Positions 1 to 10,643 of a stretch of 46,728 nt of DNA are shown here, piece by piece; the first letter of the stretch is position 1, and each line of letters opens with the position of its first letter. The stretch is from Acidobacteriota bacterium. GTDB lineage: Bacteria > Acidobacteriota > Blastocatellia > RBC074. The notes below the pieces were generated by a model. That model was not told the origin of the DNA. It did no database searches and was given only the letters and a program-made list of their open reading frames with translations. The position numbers and the translations under genes are program-made. The stretch covers positions 1-46,728 of the forward strand of contig JAEUQO010000336.1 of assembly GCA_016789605.1 (NCBI GenBank), in the 5' to 3' direction.

Positions 1-401
1 TCTTCGCCGACGTTGGGATAGGCATAATCTTGATCTTCAGGCCGCCAGCCCAACACGCGCTCGCCCGCCGGAGCCGATTCAAAAATCGTGCTGCCGCCGT
101 AAGTGTGCAGCTTTTGCCCTTCGTAATCTTTCTCGTCCCACTTTTGCCCGCCAAGCAGGTCGAGCAACTTCACATCCCAAGCCAGCGGATAGAACCCATA
201 AGGCTTGGTCTCGACGTTGTTCCAGAGCATGTATTCCTGCCCTTTGCCCGATGTCCATGTTGTTTTGCAGGCCAGCGTGCAGGTTTGGCAGGCAATGCAT
301 TTATTCGTATCAAAGACCGCCGCGAACTGTTTGTTAGGGCGGCTTTCGGGATACCAGTAAGACATCTCTCTACCAATCTGCCAGTTATATACACGTGCCA
401 T
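1..401 (-). CDS. nxrB: NxrB/NarH-like Fe-S beta subunit (partial, 3' part outside window)
   Basis: The minus frame is open from an ATG at 401 to the window edge, giving about 133 residues of the N-terminus. It starts [13 protein letters not shown], like the beta subunits of the nitrite oxidoreductase/nitrate reductase group. It then has a ferredoxin-type cysteine run ([12 protein letters not shown], about residues 35-46) and the conserved [10 protein letters not shown] segment. Such subunits carry three [4Fe-4S] and one [3Fe-4S] cluster and pass electrons between the molybdenum subunit and a heme partner. It has no signal peptide. Family members working with Tat-exported alpha subunits are thought to be co-exported (inference here). 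It lies 145 bp downstream of the alpha gene, and the gap holds a long palindrome. The remaining cysteine clusters and any gamma subunit would lie left of the window. Nitrite oxidation versus nitrate or other oxyanion reduction cannot be decided from this piece. Confidence 0.88.
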   Translation of the reverse strand, partial: MARVYNWQIGREMSYWYPESRPNKQFAAVFDTNKCIACQTCTLACKTTWTSGKGQEYMLWNNVETKPYGFYPLAWDVKLLDLLGGQKWDEKDYEGQKLHTYGGSTIFESAPAGERVLGWRPEDQDYAYPNVGE

Positions 402-425
402 GATTTATCTCCTTGAGAGCCTGGG

Positions 426-538
426 TACGCATCGCTTCCAGCGTGCGGACTCGGCGTTGCAAGCATTGATTCCGGCAGGGTTGCCCTTCGGCATCAATGC
501 GTCGAATCTCGAAGCACGCACGCTGGAAGCGATGCGTA
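426..538. repeat. Long palindromic element between nxrA and nxrB
   Basis: Perfect 22-bp inverted arms at 426-447 and 517-538 enclose a 69-base loop. The loop contains a second inverted pair (GCATTGAT 463-470 with ATCAATGC 493-500). The element fills most of the 145-bp gap between the alpha and beta genes, so it would form a strong hairpin in the operon mRNA. It resembles REP-type palindromic units. Copy number elsewhere in the genome cannot be seen here. It could tune the alpha:beta expression ratio or mRNA stability (inference). Confidence 0.8.
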
Positions 539-546
539 CACAGGGG

Positions 547-3500
547 TTATCCCGCAATAAAATCGCCAGCCAGATATTTCTGCATCTGTTCCGACTCGTA
601 ACGCGGACGAATGCCCAATGCCGCCGGACGCCAGAGTTCTTGTCCTTCGATGCCGCCGGGTTCGGCTTTCGTGATTTTGACGAACGACTCGCGCGGCGCG
701 CCGGTCGGGCAATGCACGTCGGGCAAGAAGCCTTTGCCGATGCTTTGACCGAACATTTCTTTGCGCACGAGCGAATCAGTCATCCACGTCGGTTTCAGCC
801 AGCCGCGCGTCGCCGATTGATGCGAACCGGAACGAAACATCGCGATGTAATTCGTGCGCGGATTTTTGGCCAAGCCGTCTTCGCGTTCCTTTTGCCCCTG
901 CACCGAGCCGGGCGTCGCGCCATACATGTTGAACCACATGCGCGTGACGCCGCGCGGCGTGCCGGGGTAATAACGGGCGCGGCAAATCAAGCGCGCGAAT
1001 TCATAATTCTTCTTGTCGTTTTGCCAACCCCGGAACGGGCGGTCTTCAGGATCGGGATCAATCCACACATAATCACCGTCTTGCACGCCCATTTCGCGGG
1101 CATCGGCGGGGTTGATGTCCACATAGCCTTCCGTCACATAAGGCTTGCGTTTGTCTTTGCGATAGAGGTCGCCGAAGGGGCCGAACAGCACCGCGATCAT
1201 GTCAGTATCAATCGGCATCGTGTGCGAGCCGTGACGATATTTCGGCGTGTGGAAAATAAACTTGAAGCCGTCTTTCATCAGCGGATGCGCGGTCTTTTTC
1301 GCTTCAGCCCACGTGTAAACGACGTTGCGCCCGCAGCGCGTTTCACACGAAAGATCATCGCGTTTAACGCCGTATTTTTCGGGACCGTCAGGCCGCAGGG
1401 CCTCGTGCGGCGGTGCGATGATGATGTTCGGTTCATAAAAAGTTGAATCTACCGGCTCACGATGCACGGGCAGGTTTTCACCCGCTTCGATGAACTCTTT
1501 TTCTTCTCGGTAAAACTCTAGCCGCCCGCTCTTGGTGTACCACGGCATCGAATCAACCACTTGCTCATAACCAACCACTTTGGGCGTCGTGCGGCTGTTC
1601 ATCAACACCGGTATACCCTCGTTAGCTTTGGCTTCGAGGTCGGTGAACTTGTAGCCCTTCGTGTTGGTCGAATGGTCGAGCACGCGCTGCAAATAAACAT
1701 CGGTGCGGAACTCGCGCACGAATTTCCAGCAATCGTTGAAGCGGTTGTCGCCTGTAAGCTTGGCCATTTCTGCGCCGACTAAGGCGAGTACCTCAATGTC
1801 GCCGCGCGTGTTGAAAATGCGCGGCAGCGTCGTGCGCGGAAACACCGTTAGGAACGGATTTGTCACCGAAGCCGTCATGTCCGGGTGTTTGAGTTCCGCC
1901 CACGAATCCACGCCGAAAACCACATCCGCCCATTCGCACGAAGTTGACCAATGCCATTCCTGCACGGCAATCATTTCGATGCGCGGCAGCATGTTCACTA
2001 CCGTGTTGTAATGCCACTTGACGTTGCCGAGGATTGAATTCGCATTGGCAAACCACAGCGATTTCGTCGGGGTGGGGATATGCGTCGAACCAGTCAGCAG
2101 CTTGTTGCCGACACGCAACGGATGGTCTTCGTGGTTGTAATAGTGCGCCGATTCCGCTTTCCAATATTGTTTTGGCCTTGCGGGTTTCGTCGAGTCGAGT
2201 TCCAAGTCAAAAGGATTTTCGTTGATGTATTGCGGGCAACCGTTGAACAGCGCCGTGCGATAGTTGCCAGCGTATGAACCGACATTGCCGCCGACTTTGC
2301 CGACGTTGCCGGTGAGCGCTGCGAGCAAAAACAAATCGCGGTCTTTGTTGTCGCTGTTGAAAAATTGATTCGGCCCCATGCCGATGGCAAAGAGCGTCGT
2401 GCCGGGGTTTTTGGCGATGTCACGCGCGAGCGATTCCACCGCCGCCGCTGGAGCCCAAGTGATTTCTTCGGTCGTCTTGGGGTCGAAATGCGCGGCGTAT
2501 TCTTTGACCAAATCGAACACCGGGCGGCAGCGCACTTTTTGCCCGTTGGCCAACGTGACCTCGATAGCGCCTTCCATTTGCGCGTCGCCGATTTTCGAGT
2601 TCTTGCCGACTTCGTCGCGCGTCATCATCTTTGGCGCATTCGTGGCGCGATCCCACCAAATGTAATCGCCCCATTCGCCGCGCAGCTTTTCGGTGGTGAT
2701 GTTTTGCGCGGTTTGCGCAATCGGTGGCGGCACTTTTTCGCCCGGTTTCAATACCAGCGTCTTTTTTAGCGCGGCGGGCGGCTGACCGAATACGTCTTGC
2801 GCACGCAGGTATTGCAACGTGTCCATCCGCACCAGAATCGGCATGTCTGTCCACTGCCGCACATATTCTCTGTCCCATAAATTTTCGCGCAGGATGACAT
2901 TCGACAAACCCAGTGCAAGCGCGGGCGTTACGCCCGGACGCACGACGATTACGTCATCGCCTTTGGTTGCGGTGGCTGAATACTCGCAAGCAATGACGAC
3001 GATGCGCGTCCCCTTCAGGCGCGCTTCAGTGAGCCAGTGCGCGTCAGGCATTTTGGTCGTAATCCAATTCATGCCCCACACGACGACCGTCTTGGCGTGT
3101 TCGACGGCATTCAAATCAAACTCGACGGTTTGCTGTCCCGTCACCATCGGATGCCCCGGTGGCAAATCGGTGTGCCACGAATAGTTATCGAAACCTTTGC
3201 CGCCGACGGCTTGGTCAGGCCCGACCTTACGGATGTGCGCATCAAGCAACGCCATCGAATTCGCCATGCGATACAGACCGAATATGCGCGTTACGCCGAG
3301 CAGCGGCATGCCGCCACGAAACTTCAAGACTTGCGTGCCCACGCCGCCGGTGGCCTCGATAGTGGCTTCGTCATAATGCTGGGCTTTGAGGCGTTGCTTG
3401 CCCGCTTCGCCGGTGTAAGTTTCGGCGATGTTTTTGAGCGCGGCGGCAACAATCTTGGCGGCTTCCTCGTGCGACATGCGCACCCACTCATCGCGCGCGC

Positions 3501-3981
3501 GCTGAAAGTAATCTTGATCCGGCTTGCCGTCTTTGCCGCGCGGGAAGCCTTCTTCATACCAACGTTTGAACCCAGCGCGCACCATCGTTTGATTGACGCG
3601 GCGGTCGCCGTAAAAGCGCCTTGTCAACGCCAAGCCCTTTTGACAAACGCGCGGATCCCAGCGATGCGAAACGCCTTTGCCGTTGAGGTCGGTGGCTTTG
3701 CCATATTTCATAGTCGGCCCGATGCGCGTTATGACGCCTTGCCGCACATATGCATCAAGCAAACAGTTGTGCGTGTCGTTCGGCGCACAAGTGAAAACAT
3801 ATTTGGAATCGTATTTCCAAAGATCACGATAAGCCTTTTCCCAATCGCGATTCGGGTAGACAGCCAGCGGATTAGTCACAGCATCCAGCGCCCAAGCCGT
3901 CGTGGCCGAAGCCGCCAACGCGCCAAAGCCCGCCGCCGAAATGGTTTGCAAAAAGTCACGTCGTGAGAGTTCTTTTTTCAT
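547..3981 (-). CDS. nxrA: NxrA/NarG-like periplasmic molybdopterin oxidoreductase alpha subunit
   Basis: A 1144-residue type II DMSO-reductase-family catalytic subunit. The N-terminus has a Tat signal (SRRDFLQ, residues 6-12, then a hydrophobic stretch to about 32), so the enzyme should act outside the cytoplasmic membrane. The FS0 cluster site is C65-x3-D69-x3-C73 plus C113. This is the Nxr pattern with Asp in the second position, not the H-x3-C-x3-C of NarG. The molybdenum-ligating Asp is D272 in [13 protein letters not shown]. The APNDTHNC and IRKVGPDQA segments resemble Nitrospira and anammox NxrA, and the length is similar. The start at 3981 is chosen because it gives a 4-base ATGA overlap with the upstream cytochrome c stop; an ATG five codons earlier is less likely. 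Probable reaction: nitrite/nitrate interconversion. Another oxyanion substrate cannot be excluded. Confidence 0.87.
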   Translation of the reverse strand: MKKELSRRDFLQTISAAGFGALAASATTAWALDAVTNPLAVYPNRDWEKAYRDLWKYDSKYVFTCAPNDTHNCLLDAYVRQGVITRIGPTMKYGKATDLNGKGVSHRWDPRVCQKGLALTRRFYGDRRVNQTMVRAGFKRWYEEGFPRGKDGKPDQDYFQRARDEWVRMSHEEAAKIVAAALKNIAETYTGEAGKQRLKAQHYDEATIEATGGVGTQVLKFRGGMPLLGVTRIFGLYRMANSMALLDAHIRKVGPDQAVGGKGFDNYSWHTDLPPGHPMVTGQQTVEFDLNAVEHAKTVVVWGMNWITTKMPDAHWLTEARLKGTRIVVIACEYSATATKGDDVIVVRPGVTPALALGLSNVILRENLWDREYVRQWTDMPILVRMDTLQYLRAQDVFGQPPAALKKTLVLKPGEKVPPPIAQTAQNITTEKLRGEWGDYIWWDRATNAPKMMTRDEVGKNSKIGDAQMEGAIEVTLANGQKVRCRPVFDLVKEYAAHFDPKTTEEITWAPAAAVESLARDIAKNPGTTLFAIGMGPNQFFNSDNKDRDLFLLAALTGNVGKVGGNVGSYAGNYRTALFNGCPQYINENPFDLELDSTKPARPKQYWKAESAHYYNHEDHPLRVGNKLLTGSTHIPTPTKSLWFANANSILGNVKWHYNTVVNMLPRIEMIAVQEWHWSTSCEWADVVFGVDSWAELKHPDMTASVTNPFLTVFPRTTLPRIFNTRGDIEVLALVGAEMAKLTGDNRFNDCWKFVREFRTDVYLQRVLDHSTNTKGYKFTDLEAKANEGIPVLMNSRTTPKVVGYEQVVDSMPWYTKSGRLEFYREEKEFIEAGENLPVHREPVDSTFYEPNIIIAPPHEALRPDGPEKYGVKRDDLSCETRCGRNVVYTWAEAKKTAHPLMKDGFKFIFHTPKYRHGSHTMPIDTDMIAVLFGPFGDLYRKDKRKPYVTEGYVDINPADAREMGVQDGDYVWIDPDPEDRPFRGWQNDKKNYEFARLICRARYYPGTPRGVTRMWFNMYGATPGSVQGQKEREDGLAKNPRTNYIAMFRSGSHQSATRGWLKPTWMTDSLVRKEMFGQSIGKGFLPDVHCPTGAPRESFVKITKAEPGGIEGQELWRPAALGIRPRYESEQMQKYLAGDFIAG

Positions 3982-5633
3982 TTTTTTGTCTCCCAAGTGC
4001 GGATAAACGAAACGATGGATTCAAGCTCGCGCGCCGCTAGCGCCGCACGTGTGGGCGAAGGGCTTTCAAAGCCTTGCATCGCCGTGCCGCGTCGCCCGGC
4101 CTTGATGGTTTCGATCAGGAAAGTATCTGTGGCAGTCGCCAGCAGAATCTTGTTGTTGAGCGCGGGGCCTTCGCCGCCTTCGCCTTTTGCGCCGTGGCAA
4201 CCCGCGCAATTCGCGGCGAACAACCGCTGCCCGACATTGGCGTCGCCTTTGACCCAACGTGGTGCAGTCGTCTCAGGCTTCGTTGCGGTGTTGCCGCCCA
4301 ACTGCCGCAAGTAAGCGACGACTTTTTGAATCTCTTCCGGTTTCAGTCCGGCTTCATTCGCCCAGCCGGGCATCTTGCGACCGGGGCGACCTTGTTGAAT
4401 GGTCTCGGTGATGAATTCATCCGTCGCCAAACTCAAGAAGTCTTGTCCGGCAATGGACGGGAAGGCTTGTGTGCCGGGGTAGCGGCGGCCTTTGCCGTCT
4501 GCGCCGTGGCAGCCCGCGCAAATCGCGCTGAAAATCGTCGCGCCATCCGTGGCGAATTCGCGCGCGCCGAATCGCAGCACCTGCACGCGGTCTTTCGGCA
4601 GAAACGAACCCGGCAAATCTCTGCGCCGCAGCGACAACACATACATCGTCAACAAATCAATCTGCGCTTCCGACAAACCCATCGCAGGCATCTGCGAACC
4701 GGGCACGGTGGCGACCGGCGAGCGGAAATGTTCTTTCAACCAATTCGACAAATTGCGTTCGCCGGGGACGGCTTTGAAATCGAGCAGGCCAGGGTCTTTC
4801 TCGCCCGCGCGCGAAAGGTCGGGGCCGGCATCGCCGCCTACGCCACTGACTTTGTGGCAGCCCATGCAACCGACCGAATGAAACGCCGCTTTGGCTTCGA
4901 CGAGTTTTGACGAACCGACGCGGGTGTTGAGCCAGGTGGTGAGGGCTTGGCGTTGCACGTCGTCAATTGCGCCGAACGAGGCTTTCCACGGCCCTTCAGT
5001 CACAGCCGTCGCTTTCGCCAAATGTTTGTCGTACCAAGCTATGTCGTAACCTTTGAAACCGACGTTCGATAAATCCGGGCCTTCCAGTCCGCCGCCGCCG
5101 GGACGAAGCGTGCCGCCGCGCCCGCCTACGCGATGGCAGGCCAGGCAATCCAATCGTTCAAACGCTTGCTGCGCGCTTGCCAGCTTGTCGCTGTTCGGTA
5201 CGTTGAGCGGCGTGTGGCAAGTGCCGCATCCGGCGTTGCTGTATTTCATCGGCAGCATCGGCTGCGGCCAGAAATGCACATCACCGTGCGCGTCGGCTTT
5301 GTCGGTTGCGCGTCCTTGCCCACCGTGGCAAATCGTGCAGCCGTAATCCGCCGGCTGATGCACGACGGGTTTATGCGCCGCAAGAATGGCGTGCCCTTTC
5401 AACTCTGATTCGCCCGGAGCCATGCCCGCGTGACACGAGACGCAACGATCCGCCGAATTGAGATTGGTGTTCACGACTTGCCGTAAATGTATATCAAGCG
5501 CGCCTTCGGCATTGCTGGCGGATTTTTGAATGCGCCGCCATTCCTTGTTGGAATTCTCGCTCCACGCGGCGACGACCAGCAGCAGGAATACACCGACGCT
5601 AGACCAGAGCAATAGATGTTTGTTCTTGTTCAT
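3978..5633 (-). CDS. Seven-heme membrane-anchored cytochrome c
   Basis: A 551-residue c-type cytochrome with one N-terminal hydrophobic segment (residues about 7-23) and seven CxxCH sites, in order CVSCH, CTICH, CGTCH, CLACH, CMGCH, CAGCH, CAGCH. The first three lie in a multiheme-like N-terminal part. The last two sit in consecutive monoheme cytochrome c domains of the CAGCHG type. It is expected on the periplasmic face, carrying electrons between the Rieske/cytochrome b core and the molybdenum enzyme encoded next. The gene starts 8 bp after the cytochrome b stop, and its TGA overlaps the nxrA ATG. It takes the place of cytochrome c1/f, but no c1-like sequence is apparent. Redox partners are inferred from gene order only. 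Confidence 0.88.
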   Translation of the reverse strand: MNKNKHLLLWSSVGVFLLLVVAAWSENSNKEWRRIQKSASNAEGALDIHLRQVVNTNLNSADRCVSCHAGMAPGESELKGHAILAAHKPVVHQPADYGCTICHGGQGRATDKADAHGDVHFWPQPMLPMKYSNAGCGTCHTPLNVPNSDKLASAQQAFERLDCLACHRVGGRGGTLRPGGGGLEGPDLSNVGFKGYDIAWYDKHLAKATAVTEGPWKASFGAIDDVQRQALTTWLNTRVGSSKLVEAKAAFHSVGCMGCHKVSGVGGDAGPDLSRAGEKDPGLLDFKAVPGERNLSNWLKEHFRSPVATVPGSQMPAMGLSEAQIDLLTMYVLSLRRRDLPGSFLPKDRVQVLRFGAREFATDGATIFSAICAGCHGADGKGRRYPGTQAFPSIAGQDFLSLATDEFITETIQQGRPGRKMPGWANEAGLKPEEIQKVVAYLRQLGGNTATKPETTAPRWVKGDANVGQRLFAANCAGCHGAKGEGGEGPALNNKILLATATDTFLIETIKAGRRGTAMQGFESPSPTRAALAARELESIVSFIRTWETKK

Positions 5634-5641
5634 AACGCCTC

Positions 5642-7198
5642 TCAGTGCTTCGGCCAGTCAGCGGGTGACCAATAAAAGACCCAGTTCGGGCCACGAAAAT
5701 AAGTCCCGATAATCGTCAGCACGATGAATCCGCACAAGAAACATGTGAACAGTCCCAAAGCTCCCGCGCGAGTTGAATTGTGTCGCCGCACCAGCCAGAC
5801 CGAATACAAAGCATAAGCCAACGTGAGCAGCGTTCCCGGATTGATAAGCGTGATGACGAGTTGTGGAATGCTGGGAAACCATTCGCGCAACCAGCCAAAA
5901 CGAATCACGTAGGCTTCAATCAAAATGGCTATGCCAAAGCCGAATGGAATGGTGCGCCGCACGAGCGGCCAGCCGCCCGGCCCGCCAAACCAGTCGCCAG
6001 TGCCTTTTTCTTCACGATCTAAAAACGGAATGAGTCCGAGGCCGACCAGCACGATGCCGGGAATGCCGATGCCGCCCATGAACGCTGAGAACGCTACCAT
6101 CTCTTGCAAGCCGAGAAAGTACCACGGCGCTTTGGCCGGATTCTCAGGCACGGCAGGGTTGGCGAGTTCTTTGAGTGGAGCATCTGACACCAGCGACAAC
6201 GCGACGCAAATCAGCACGGTGAGCATCAGTACCGCTAGTTCGGCGTAAAACAAATGTGGCATTGATGGCACTGTGTTTTCAGGCCCGCGCCCGACAACGC
6301 CGGTTTTGCCTTTCACAATGGCGGCGAGTTGATAGGTTTTTTGCGGCGCTTCGGTAAAGACTGGATAAGTTTCACCGCTGCGCGGTGCCAAACGTTGATC
6401 AGCATCCACCGGACGCACCATGCCGCCGTCTTTGCGAATGCGCCAGAAATGCACCGCCATCAGCATTACCAACGCCAATGGCAAAATCATGACGTGCAAC
6501 AGATAAAAGCGAATCAAGGCTTCGTCGCCGACAACGTCAGAGCCTAAGAGCAGCAAGCGTTGAAATCCGCCGGGGTCGAAATTATCAGTGAGATTGAGCG
6601 CGTCTGTGACTTCACGCGGCGATTGCGCGATGTTTGCGCCGATGGTGATGGCCCAATACGCAAGTTGATCCCACGGCAACAGGTAACCAGTGAAAGACAG
6701 CCCCAACGTCGTCACCAGCAAGCCCATGCCGATAAGCCAGTTAAATTCGCGCGGCTTGCGATAAGCGCCGGTGTAAAAAGTGCGCGCCATGTGCAACAAC
6801 ACTGCGACCACCATCACGTTCGCCGCCCAGCGGTGAATGTTGCGAATGAAGCGTCCGGTCGGCACGACGAAATGAATGTCTTTGATCGAGTCGTAAGCGG
6901 CGTCGGGATAAGGCTTGTAATAAAACATCAGCAGCACGCCCGTGATCAGCGTAATCAAAAACGCTGCGGTTGAAGCGATGCCCAAGCCCATCGTCGTCGT
7001 CCAGCGCAGGTTCCAGCGATGCGTGCGCACCGCATGCAAATGCAAAAAGACGTTGCCGAAAACAAAAGTCGAGCGTGTGCGGTCGGTCGTCGGCTTGCCA
7101 CTGCGAAACGTGGCGTCGAGCAAGCGGCGCGGCGCAGCCAGCAAGTTTTCGCGGAAGGTTTGCAAGGCAGCGTGCTCTTGGGTGATAGGCGTACTCAT
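5642..7198 (-). CDS. Fused cytochrome b (b6 plus subunit-IV type) of a Rieske/cytochrome b complex
   Basis: A 518-residue polytopic membrane protein. The N-terminal half is cytochrome b6-like, with heme ligands H122/H136 (H-x13-H) and H235/H250 (H-x14-H, the spacing typical of the b6 type) and the conserved [13 protein letters not shown] segment at 171-183. The C-terminal half is subunit-IV-like, with the quinol-site motif PWYFLGLQE at 358-366 in place of PEWY, and extra C-terminal helices. It oxidises or reduces quinone in the membrane. The start at 7198 is preferred because it gives an ATGA overlap with the Rieske stop; the upstream in-frame extension has no cytochrome b character. It sits between Rieske and multiheme cytochrome c genes, so a bc-type complex is well supported. 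Confidence 0.92.
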   Translation of the reverse strand: MSTPITQEHAALQTFRENLLAAPRRLLDATFRSGKPTTDRTRSTFVFGNVFLHLHAVRTHRWNLRWTTTMGLGIASTAAFLITLITGVLLMFYYKPYPDAAYDSIKDIHFVVPTGRFIRNIHRWAANVMVVAVLLHMARTFYTGAYRKPREFNWLIGMGLLVTTLGLSFTGYLLPWDQLAYWAITIGANIAQSPREVTDALNLTDNFDPGGFQRLLLLGSDVVGDEALIRFYLLHVMILPLALVMLMAVHFWRIRKDGGMVRPVDADQRLAPRSGETYPVFTEAPQKTYQLAAIVKGKTGVVGRGPENTVPSMPHLFYAELAVLMLTVLICVALSLVSDAPLKELANPAVPENPAKAPWYFLGLQEMVAFSAFMGGIGIPGIVLVGLGLIPFLDREEKGTGDWFGGPGGWPLVRRTIPFGFGIAILIEAYVIRFGWLREWFPSIPQLVITLINPGTLLTLAYALYSVWLVRRHNSTRAGALGLFTCFLCGFIVLTIIGTYFRGPNWVFYWSPADWPKH

Positions 7199-7680
7199 GC
7201 TTTCTCCTTCGTACCGGCGGGCACTTTGACATCCTCGTCCACGACCCAAGCGCCGCCTTTGCTACTGACTTTGATCCACGGCAACGCGCGCGGCGCGGGA
7301 CCGGCGACAACTTCGCCATCAGACTTGAAACGCGAACCGTGACACGGGCACTCAAAACCTTCCGGCCCCGGTTTCACGACGCAACCCAAGTGCGTGCAAA
7401 TCAGCGAAACCGCATGCACGCCTTCACCATCGCGGAACAGCGCCACCGCCCGTCCCGGCGGCACGAAGGCTTCGCCGTCGGCCAAGGCATCGGGCAAGTT
7501 CACGCTGAATTTCTTGGCGGGCGAAGACAGCACGGCGGCTTTGGGCAAACGCAACATGCCCGCGAGCGAAAACAAAAACGCGCCCGCCATCGCCCACAAG
7601 GCGGCGAGTCCTAAAAAGTCGCGGCGCGGCACGGGTTCGGGATCGAGACGGGATTTGGGTTCGCCGGCTTTGACTGTCAT
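7195..7680 (-). CDS. Rieske [2Fe-2S] protein
   Basis: A 161-residue Rieske protein with an N-terminal Tat-type signal/anchor (RRDFLG followed by a hydrophobic helix). The cluster-binding boxes are CTHLGC and CPCHGSRF, each with one Cys and one His ligand and the disulfide cysteines. It would move electrons from quinol at cytochrome b to the neighbouring cytochrome c. The start at 7680 is set by an ATGA overlap with the end of the FAD oxidoreductase gene. The longer upstream reading frame only extends into that gene. The protein is short and compact, as in b6f-like and anammox Rieske/b complexes. Confidence 0.93.
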   Translation of the reverse strand: MTVKAGEPKSRLDPEPVPRRDFLGLAALWAMAGAFLFSLAGMLRLPKAAVLSSPAKKFSVNLPDALADGEAFVPPGRAVALFRDGEGVHAVSLICTHLGCVVKPGPEGFECPCHGSRFKSDGEVVAGPAPRALPWIKVSSKGGAWVVDEDVKVPAGTKEKA

Positions 7681-9593
7681 ACAGACCTCCAGAAAGTTGA
7701 ATAAGAGACGCGCTCCATCGTGATGGCCTCGGCGGGACAGCGCATCGCGCATTGCGCGCAACGAATGCAACGGTCTTCGTCTTTCAAAATCGCCGAGTGC
7801 TGGGTTAGATCAAACGCCTCTTCGCCCAACGCATTCGCCGTTGCCGCGCGGATTTCTTCGGTTGGCGCAATGTCCGCCAACGAAACCAGTTTCAAACACT
7901 GCGTCGGACACACGTCGGCACAGCCGCCGCACAGCACGCAACGCGCGCCGTCAAAGACCGGCGTCACGCCGCAATCCAAACAGCGCGCGGCTTCGCGCAT
8001 CGCTTCTGCTTGCGTGTAACCGGTTTCGACCACCACGTCGGGATGGAGCAAGCGTTCTTCAGGATGAATGACCGGCACGGCGGTGCGGCGCAGCGTTTCA
8101 TAACCGCGTTCGCGGCGGTAATTTTCGAGAATGTTGTGCGCGCTGACGGAATCAGCGGTTAGTTCGTGGCCAGTGAGATATTGATAAATCGAACGCGCGG
8201 CTTTTTTGCCCGAAGCCACGGCGTCAATCAGCAAGCGCGTGCCATGCGCCAAATCGCCCGCGACGAATACGCCGTCAGCCGTGGTTGCCAACGTTTCGGG
8301 CGCAGCTTTGGGCCAACCCGGTCGCATCATTTCAATGTCGCTGCCGCCGTCTTCGAGAAACGAAAGCTGGGGAGCTTGACCAACTGAAAGCAACACGGTG
8401 TCACACGCTATTGTCTTGGTTTGCCGGTCGTCATAACGTGGCGCAAAACGGCGTTGCTCGTCAAAAACGCTCAGGCATTTGCGGAACTTCACGCCCGTGA
8501 CCGCGCCATTTTGATCGCGCTCAATTTCGAGTGGCCCCCAGCCGTTGTGACGCTCAAGGCCTTCTTCGTCGCCCTCCATGATTTCGACGGTGTCGGCGGG
8601 CATATCCTCCAGCCCTTCGAGCGAAACCAAATGCACGCGCGCGGTGTCGTGCAACCGTGCGGCCGTGCGCGCCGTGTCATAAGCCACTTGCCGCATTACC
8701 GTGCGCGCCACGTCATAGGCCACATTGCCGCCGCCGATGACGACGAGTTCGCGTCCAATGTCGAAGGGTTCACCCAGCGAAACCGCGCGCAACAAATCTA
8801 CGCCGCCATAAACGCGCGCGCCACTTTCACCGGGCAGACCGAGGCCGCGCGAACTTTTTGCGCCGACGGCAATCAGCACTGCCTCAAAATCGCGCCGCAA
8901 TTCGGCAAACGTTACATCTTGGCCAATCGTAACGCCGCAACGAATCTCAACGCCGAGGGCTTCGATGACGGCAATTTCTTGGGCGATCAATTCGCGCGGC
9001 AAACGGTAAGCTGGCACGCCAACCGCCAGCATTCCGGCGGCGACGGGCTCCCGCTCAAACACGACCGGCTTGCATCCCAGCAAGGCGAGATCGTGCGCGG
9101 CGGACAAGCCCGCCGGGCCTGCGCCGATGATGGCGACTCGTTGACCGGAGGCTTTGGCCAAACGACCATCCACACAGGAACGCAGCAACGCCGCCATCTC
9201 TTCGATATTCGCCGCGATAGGGGGGACAAACGCGCGAATCGAATCAAGCACCTCTGCCGCAGGTTTAGCTTCTGGACCAGCTTGTGAACAGGCAAAACGT
9301 TTCAGTGCGCGAATAGATACGGGACGATCATTCGCCACGAAATGGCCGTCGTCATCCACACGAGGAACTTTGCCGCGACGACAGGCGGCTTCGCACGGCG
9401 CGCCGCAAATGCGTCCACACATCGAAGCGAACGGATTCGGCCCGCGCGCGATCAGATAAGCTTCTTCAAAACGCCCTTCGGCAATCGCCCGAATATATCC
9501 GCGCGCGTCGGTATGCACCGGACAAGCGACCTGACAGGCAATCAGTTCCTGATGGTAACGGGCGCCGGGAATTTGAACCTGTAAGGGAATCAT
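7677..9593 (-). CDS. GltD-like FAD/Fe-S NAD(P)H oxidoreductase with C-terminal ferredoxin domain
   Basis: About 638 residues. The N-terminal part is the Fe-S domain of glutamate synthase small-subunit-like proteins ([15 protein letters not shown], then [16 protein letters not shown]). A Rossmann FAD site ([16 protein letters not shown], about residue 155) and an NAD(P)-binding site ([15 protein letters not shown], about residue 287) follow. The C-terminus has two ferredoxin-type [4Fe-4S] motifs ([12 protein letters not shown] and [12 protein letters not shown]). The family transfers electrons between NAD(P)H and Fe-S or quinone partners. Placed directly before Rieske and cytochrome b with an ATGA overlap, it is probably a soluble input or output module of that complex, as proposed for some anammox Rieske/b clusters (inference). 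The start at 9593 (MIPLQV) is preferred over an ATG ten codons earlier but is not certain. Confidence 0.88.
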   Translation of the reverse strand: MIPLQVQIPGARYHQELIACQVACPVHTDARGYIRAIAEGRFEEAYLIARGPNPFASMCGRICGAPCEAACRRGKVPRVDDDGHFVANDRPVSIRALKRFACSQAGPEAKPAAEVLDSIRAFVPPIAANIEEMAALLRSCVDGRLAKASGQRVAIIGAGPAGLSAAHDLALLGCKPVVFEREPVAAGMLAVGVPAYRLPRELIAQEIAVIEALGVEIRCGVTIGQDVTFAELRRDFEAVLIAVGAKSSRGLGLPGESGARVYGGVDLLRAVSLGEPFDIGRELVVIGGGNVAYDVARTVMRQVAYDTARTAARLHDTARVHLVSLEGLEDMPADTVEIMEGDEEGLERHNGWGPLEIERDQNGAVTGVKFRKCLSVFDEQRRFAPRYDDRQTKTIACDTVLLSVGQAPQLSFLEDGGSDIEMMRPGWPKAAPETLATTADGVFVAGDLAHGTRLLIDAVASGKKAARSIYQYLTGHELTADSVSAHNILENYRRERGYETLRRTAVPVIHPEERLLHPDVVVETGYTQAEAMREAARCLDCGVTPVFDGARCVLCGGCADVCPTQCLKLVSLADIAPTEEIRAATANALGEEAFDLTQHSAILKDEDRCIRCAQCAMRCPAEAITMERVSYSTFWRSV

Positions 9594-9708
9594 GGCGGTG
9601 TGCCTGTGCCGCGTTAAACACACTTCGACCTGCCAAACGGCCTGTCGCGTGAGGCAAGCACGGCGCGAAACGACGTCTGTAACTCAATTCTATTGCTGTT
9701 GGTTTGCT

Positions 9709-10158
9709 TTATAGATTGCAGGCCGGCTTGTCAGCCGGGTGCGTATTCCGGTCGCACCAACTCGCGGAAAGTTGCGCAATCGTGTGTTGTTCTAACAGCG
9801 TTTCCAATTCCTTGCGCAAATTGCGCCAGCTCTCCTTCACCGGACAACTGGTGGGGTCGTGACAAGGGTCGCAACCCAAGATGCATTCGTCGAAATTCGG
9901 ATTGGCATCCAACACACGGAAAACAGTTAGAATGTTGATGTCTTCAGCGGCCCGCGCCAACGCATACCCCCCGTGAATGCCTTTGGTGGATTGCACCAAG
10001 CGGTGACGTCGCAATTCATTCATCAACTTGCCCAAATATAACGGTGGAATTTGCTCGGCGTCGGCAATCTCCCGCAAGCCACACCATTGTGACTTCGGCT
10101 GTTTGGCCAAATAAGCCAACGCACGAATTCCATAGGTAGTAGCTTTCGATAAAATCAT
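9709..10158 (-). CDS. Rrf2-family Fe-S transcriptional regulator (nxr-side cluster)
   Basis: A 149-residue Rrf2-type winged-helix regulator. [18 protein letters not shown] begins the family fold, the recognition region is [21 protein letters not shown], and the KGIHGGYAL wing follows. The cysteines C-x6-C-x5-C (with one extra Cys inside), in CILGCDPCHDPTSC, could bind an Fe-S cluster as in NsrR, IscR and RirA. It shares many identical segments with the regulator at 13552. It leads the minus-strand oxidoreductase/Rieske/nxr operon. The start at 10158 is chosen because the fold begins there and an AGGAG lies at 10169-10173. An upstream in-frame extension runs through a palindromic repeat and is not protein-like. 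The likely signal is NO, redox state or Fe-S status (inference). Confidence 0.9.
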   Translation of the reverse strand: MILSKATTYGIRALAYLAKQPKSQWCGLREIADAEQIPPLYLGKLMNELRRHRLVQSTKGIHGGYALARAAEDINILTVFRVLDANPNFDECILGCDPCHDPTSCPVKESWRNLRKELETLLEQHTIAQLSASWCDRNTHPADKPACNL

Positions 10159-10172
10159 CGCCGCATCGCTCC

Positions 10173-10336
10173 TAGATCGGTTTGCAATTGCGTGTACGGT
10201 GTCAGTAGCCCGCGCGTCAGCAAGGGCTGCGACTAGGCAACCTAACCCTTTGCGCCAACGGCCATGCCAGCCCTTGCTGACGCGCGGGCTACTGGCCCGG
10301 CGCACTTTCCCGTATACCCAATTGCAATCTGATCTA
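10173..10336. repeat. 164-bp nested palindrome in the leader of the Rrf2 gene
   Basis: Inner perfect 27-bp arms lie at 10203-10229 and 10268-10294. Outer imperfect arms of about 27 bp (TAGATCGG... and ...GATCTA) lie at 10173-10199 and 10310-10336, so almost the whole 164 bp folds on itself. The base of the stem ends next to the AGGAG at 10169-10173, ten bases before the ATG at 10158. The shape fits a REP/MITE-like palindromic insertion, or a leader hairpin able to affect translation. Which of these applies cannot be told from one copy. Confidence 0.82.
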
Positions 10337-10643
10337 AATCGGACTTCTTTGTCGGGTTGCAGTATTTGTATTTACGATAAGTTAAACAATGATGCGATTT
10401 CATCATTTTTCTGATTACAAAAACAGGCAGGCCCCATGCCCTATGGTAGAGTTCAAGCTAGGGTGTTTTAATGTGTTTGACGGTTACTGAAGTGCGAAGC
10501 TTCGTGCGTAACGCTGCCTGATTACTTTCCCGGTGAACGTCTACTATAAAAATTCAGAAACATTGTGTTAAAGCAGATTAGCTCGAAGTCGTTGGCTTTC
10601 GCGTCCCAACCTAATGAAAATTCCAATACATAGGTGAGGGGCT
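10337..10643. other. Intergenic region between two minus-strand regulators
   Basis: About 300 bp, AT-richer than its surroundings, with no coding frame I would support. It must hold the promoter of the Rrf2 operon. The only sequence-specific element recognised is the palindrome at 10388-10407. The part near 10440-10640 shows no clear terminator for the PAS-LuxR gene. Confidence 0.5.
10388..10407. promoter_or_regulatory. Candidate Rrf2 operator, site 1
   Basis: Perfect 7-bp inverted arms AATGATG and CATCATT around a 6-base spacer (cgattt). It lies 230 bp upstream of the Rrf2 start, beyond the 164-bp palindrome. The same arms occur upstream of the second Rrf2 gene (13464-13483), and a two-mismatch version lies upstream of the hemerythrin pair (40041-40060). 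Recurrence before related genes is the main support. Assignment to the Rrf2 proteins is inference. Confidence 0.6.

Noticed and set aside
547..3981. Calling the left alpha subunit a plain NarG
   Set aside because: It has a Tat signal and the C-x3-D-x3-C cluster pattern; the window already has a canonical cytoplasmic NarG at 14849.
9709..10305. Longer 198-residue form of the first Rrf2 protein
   Set aside because: The extra N-terminus is translated palindrome sequence, and an AGGAG site favours the ATG at 10158.
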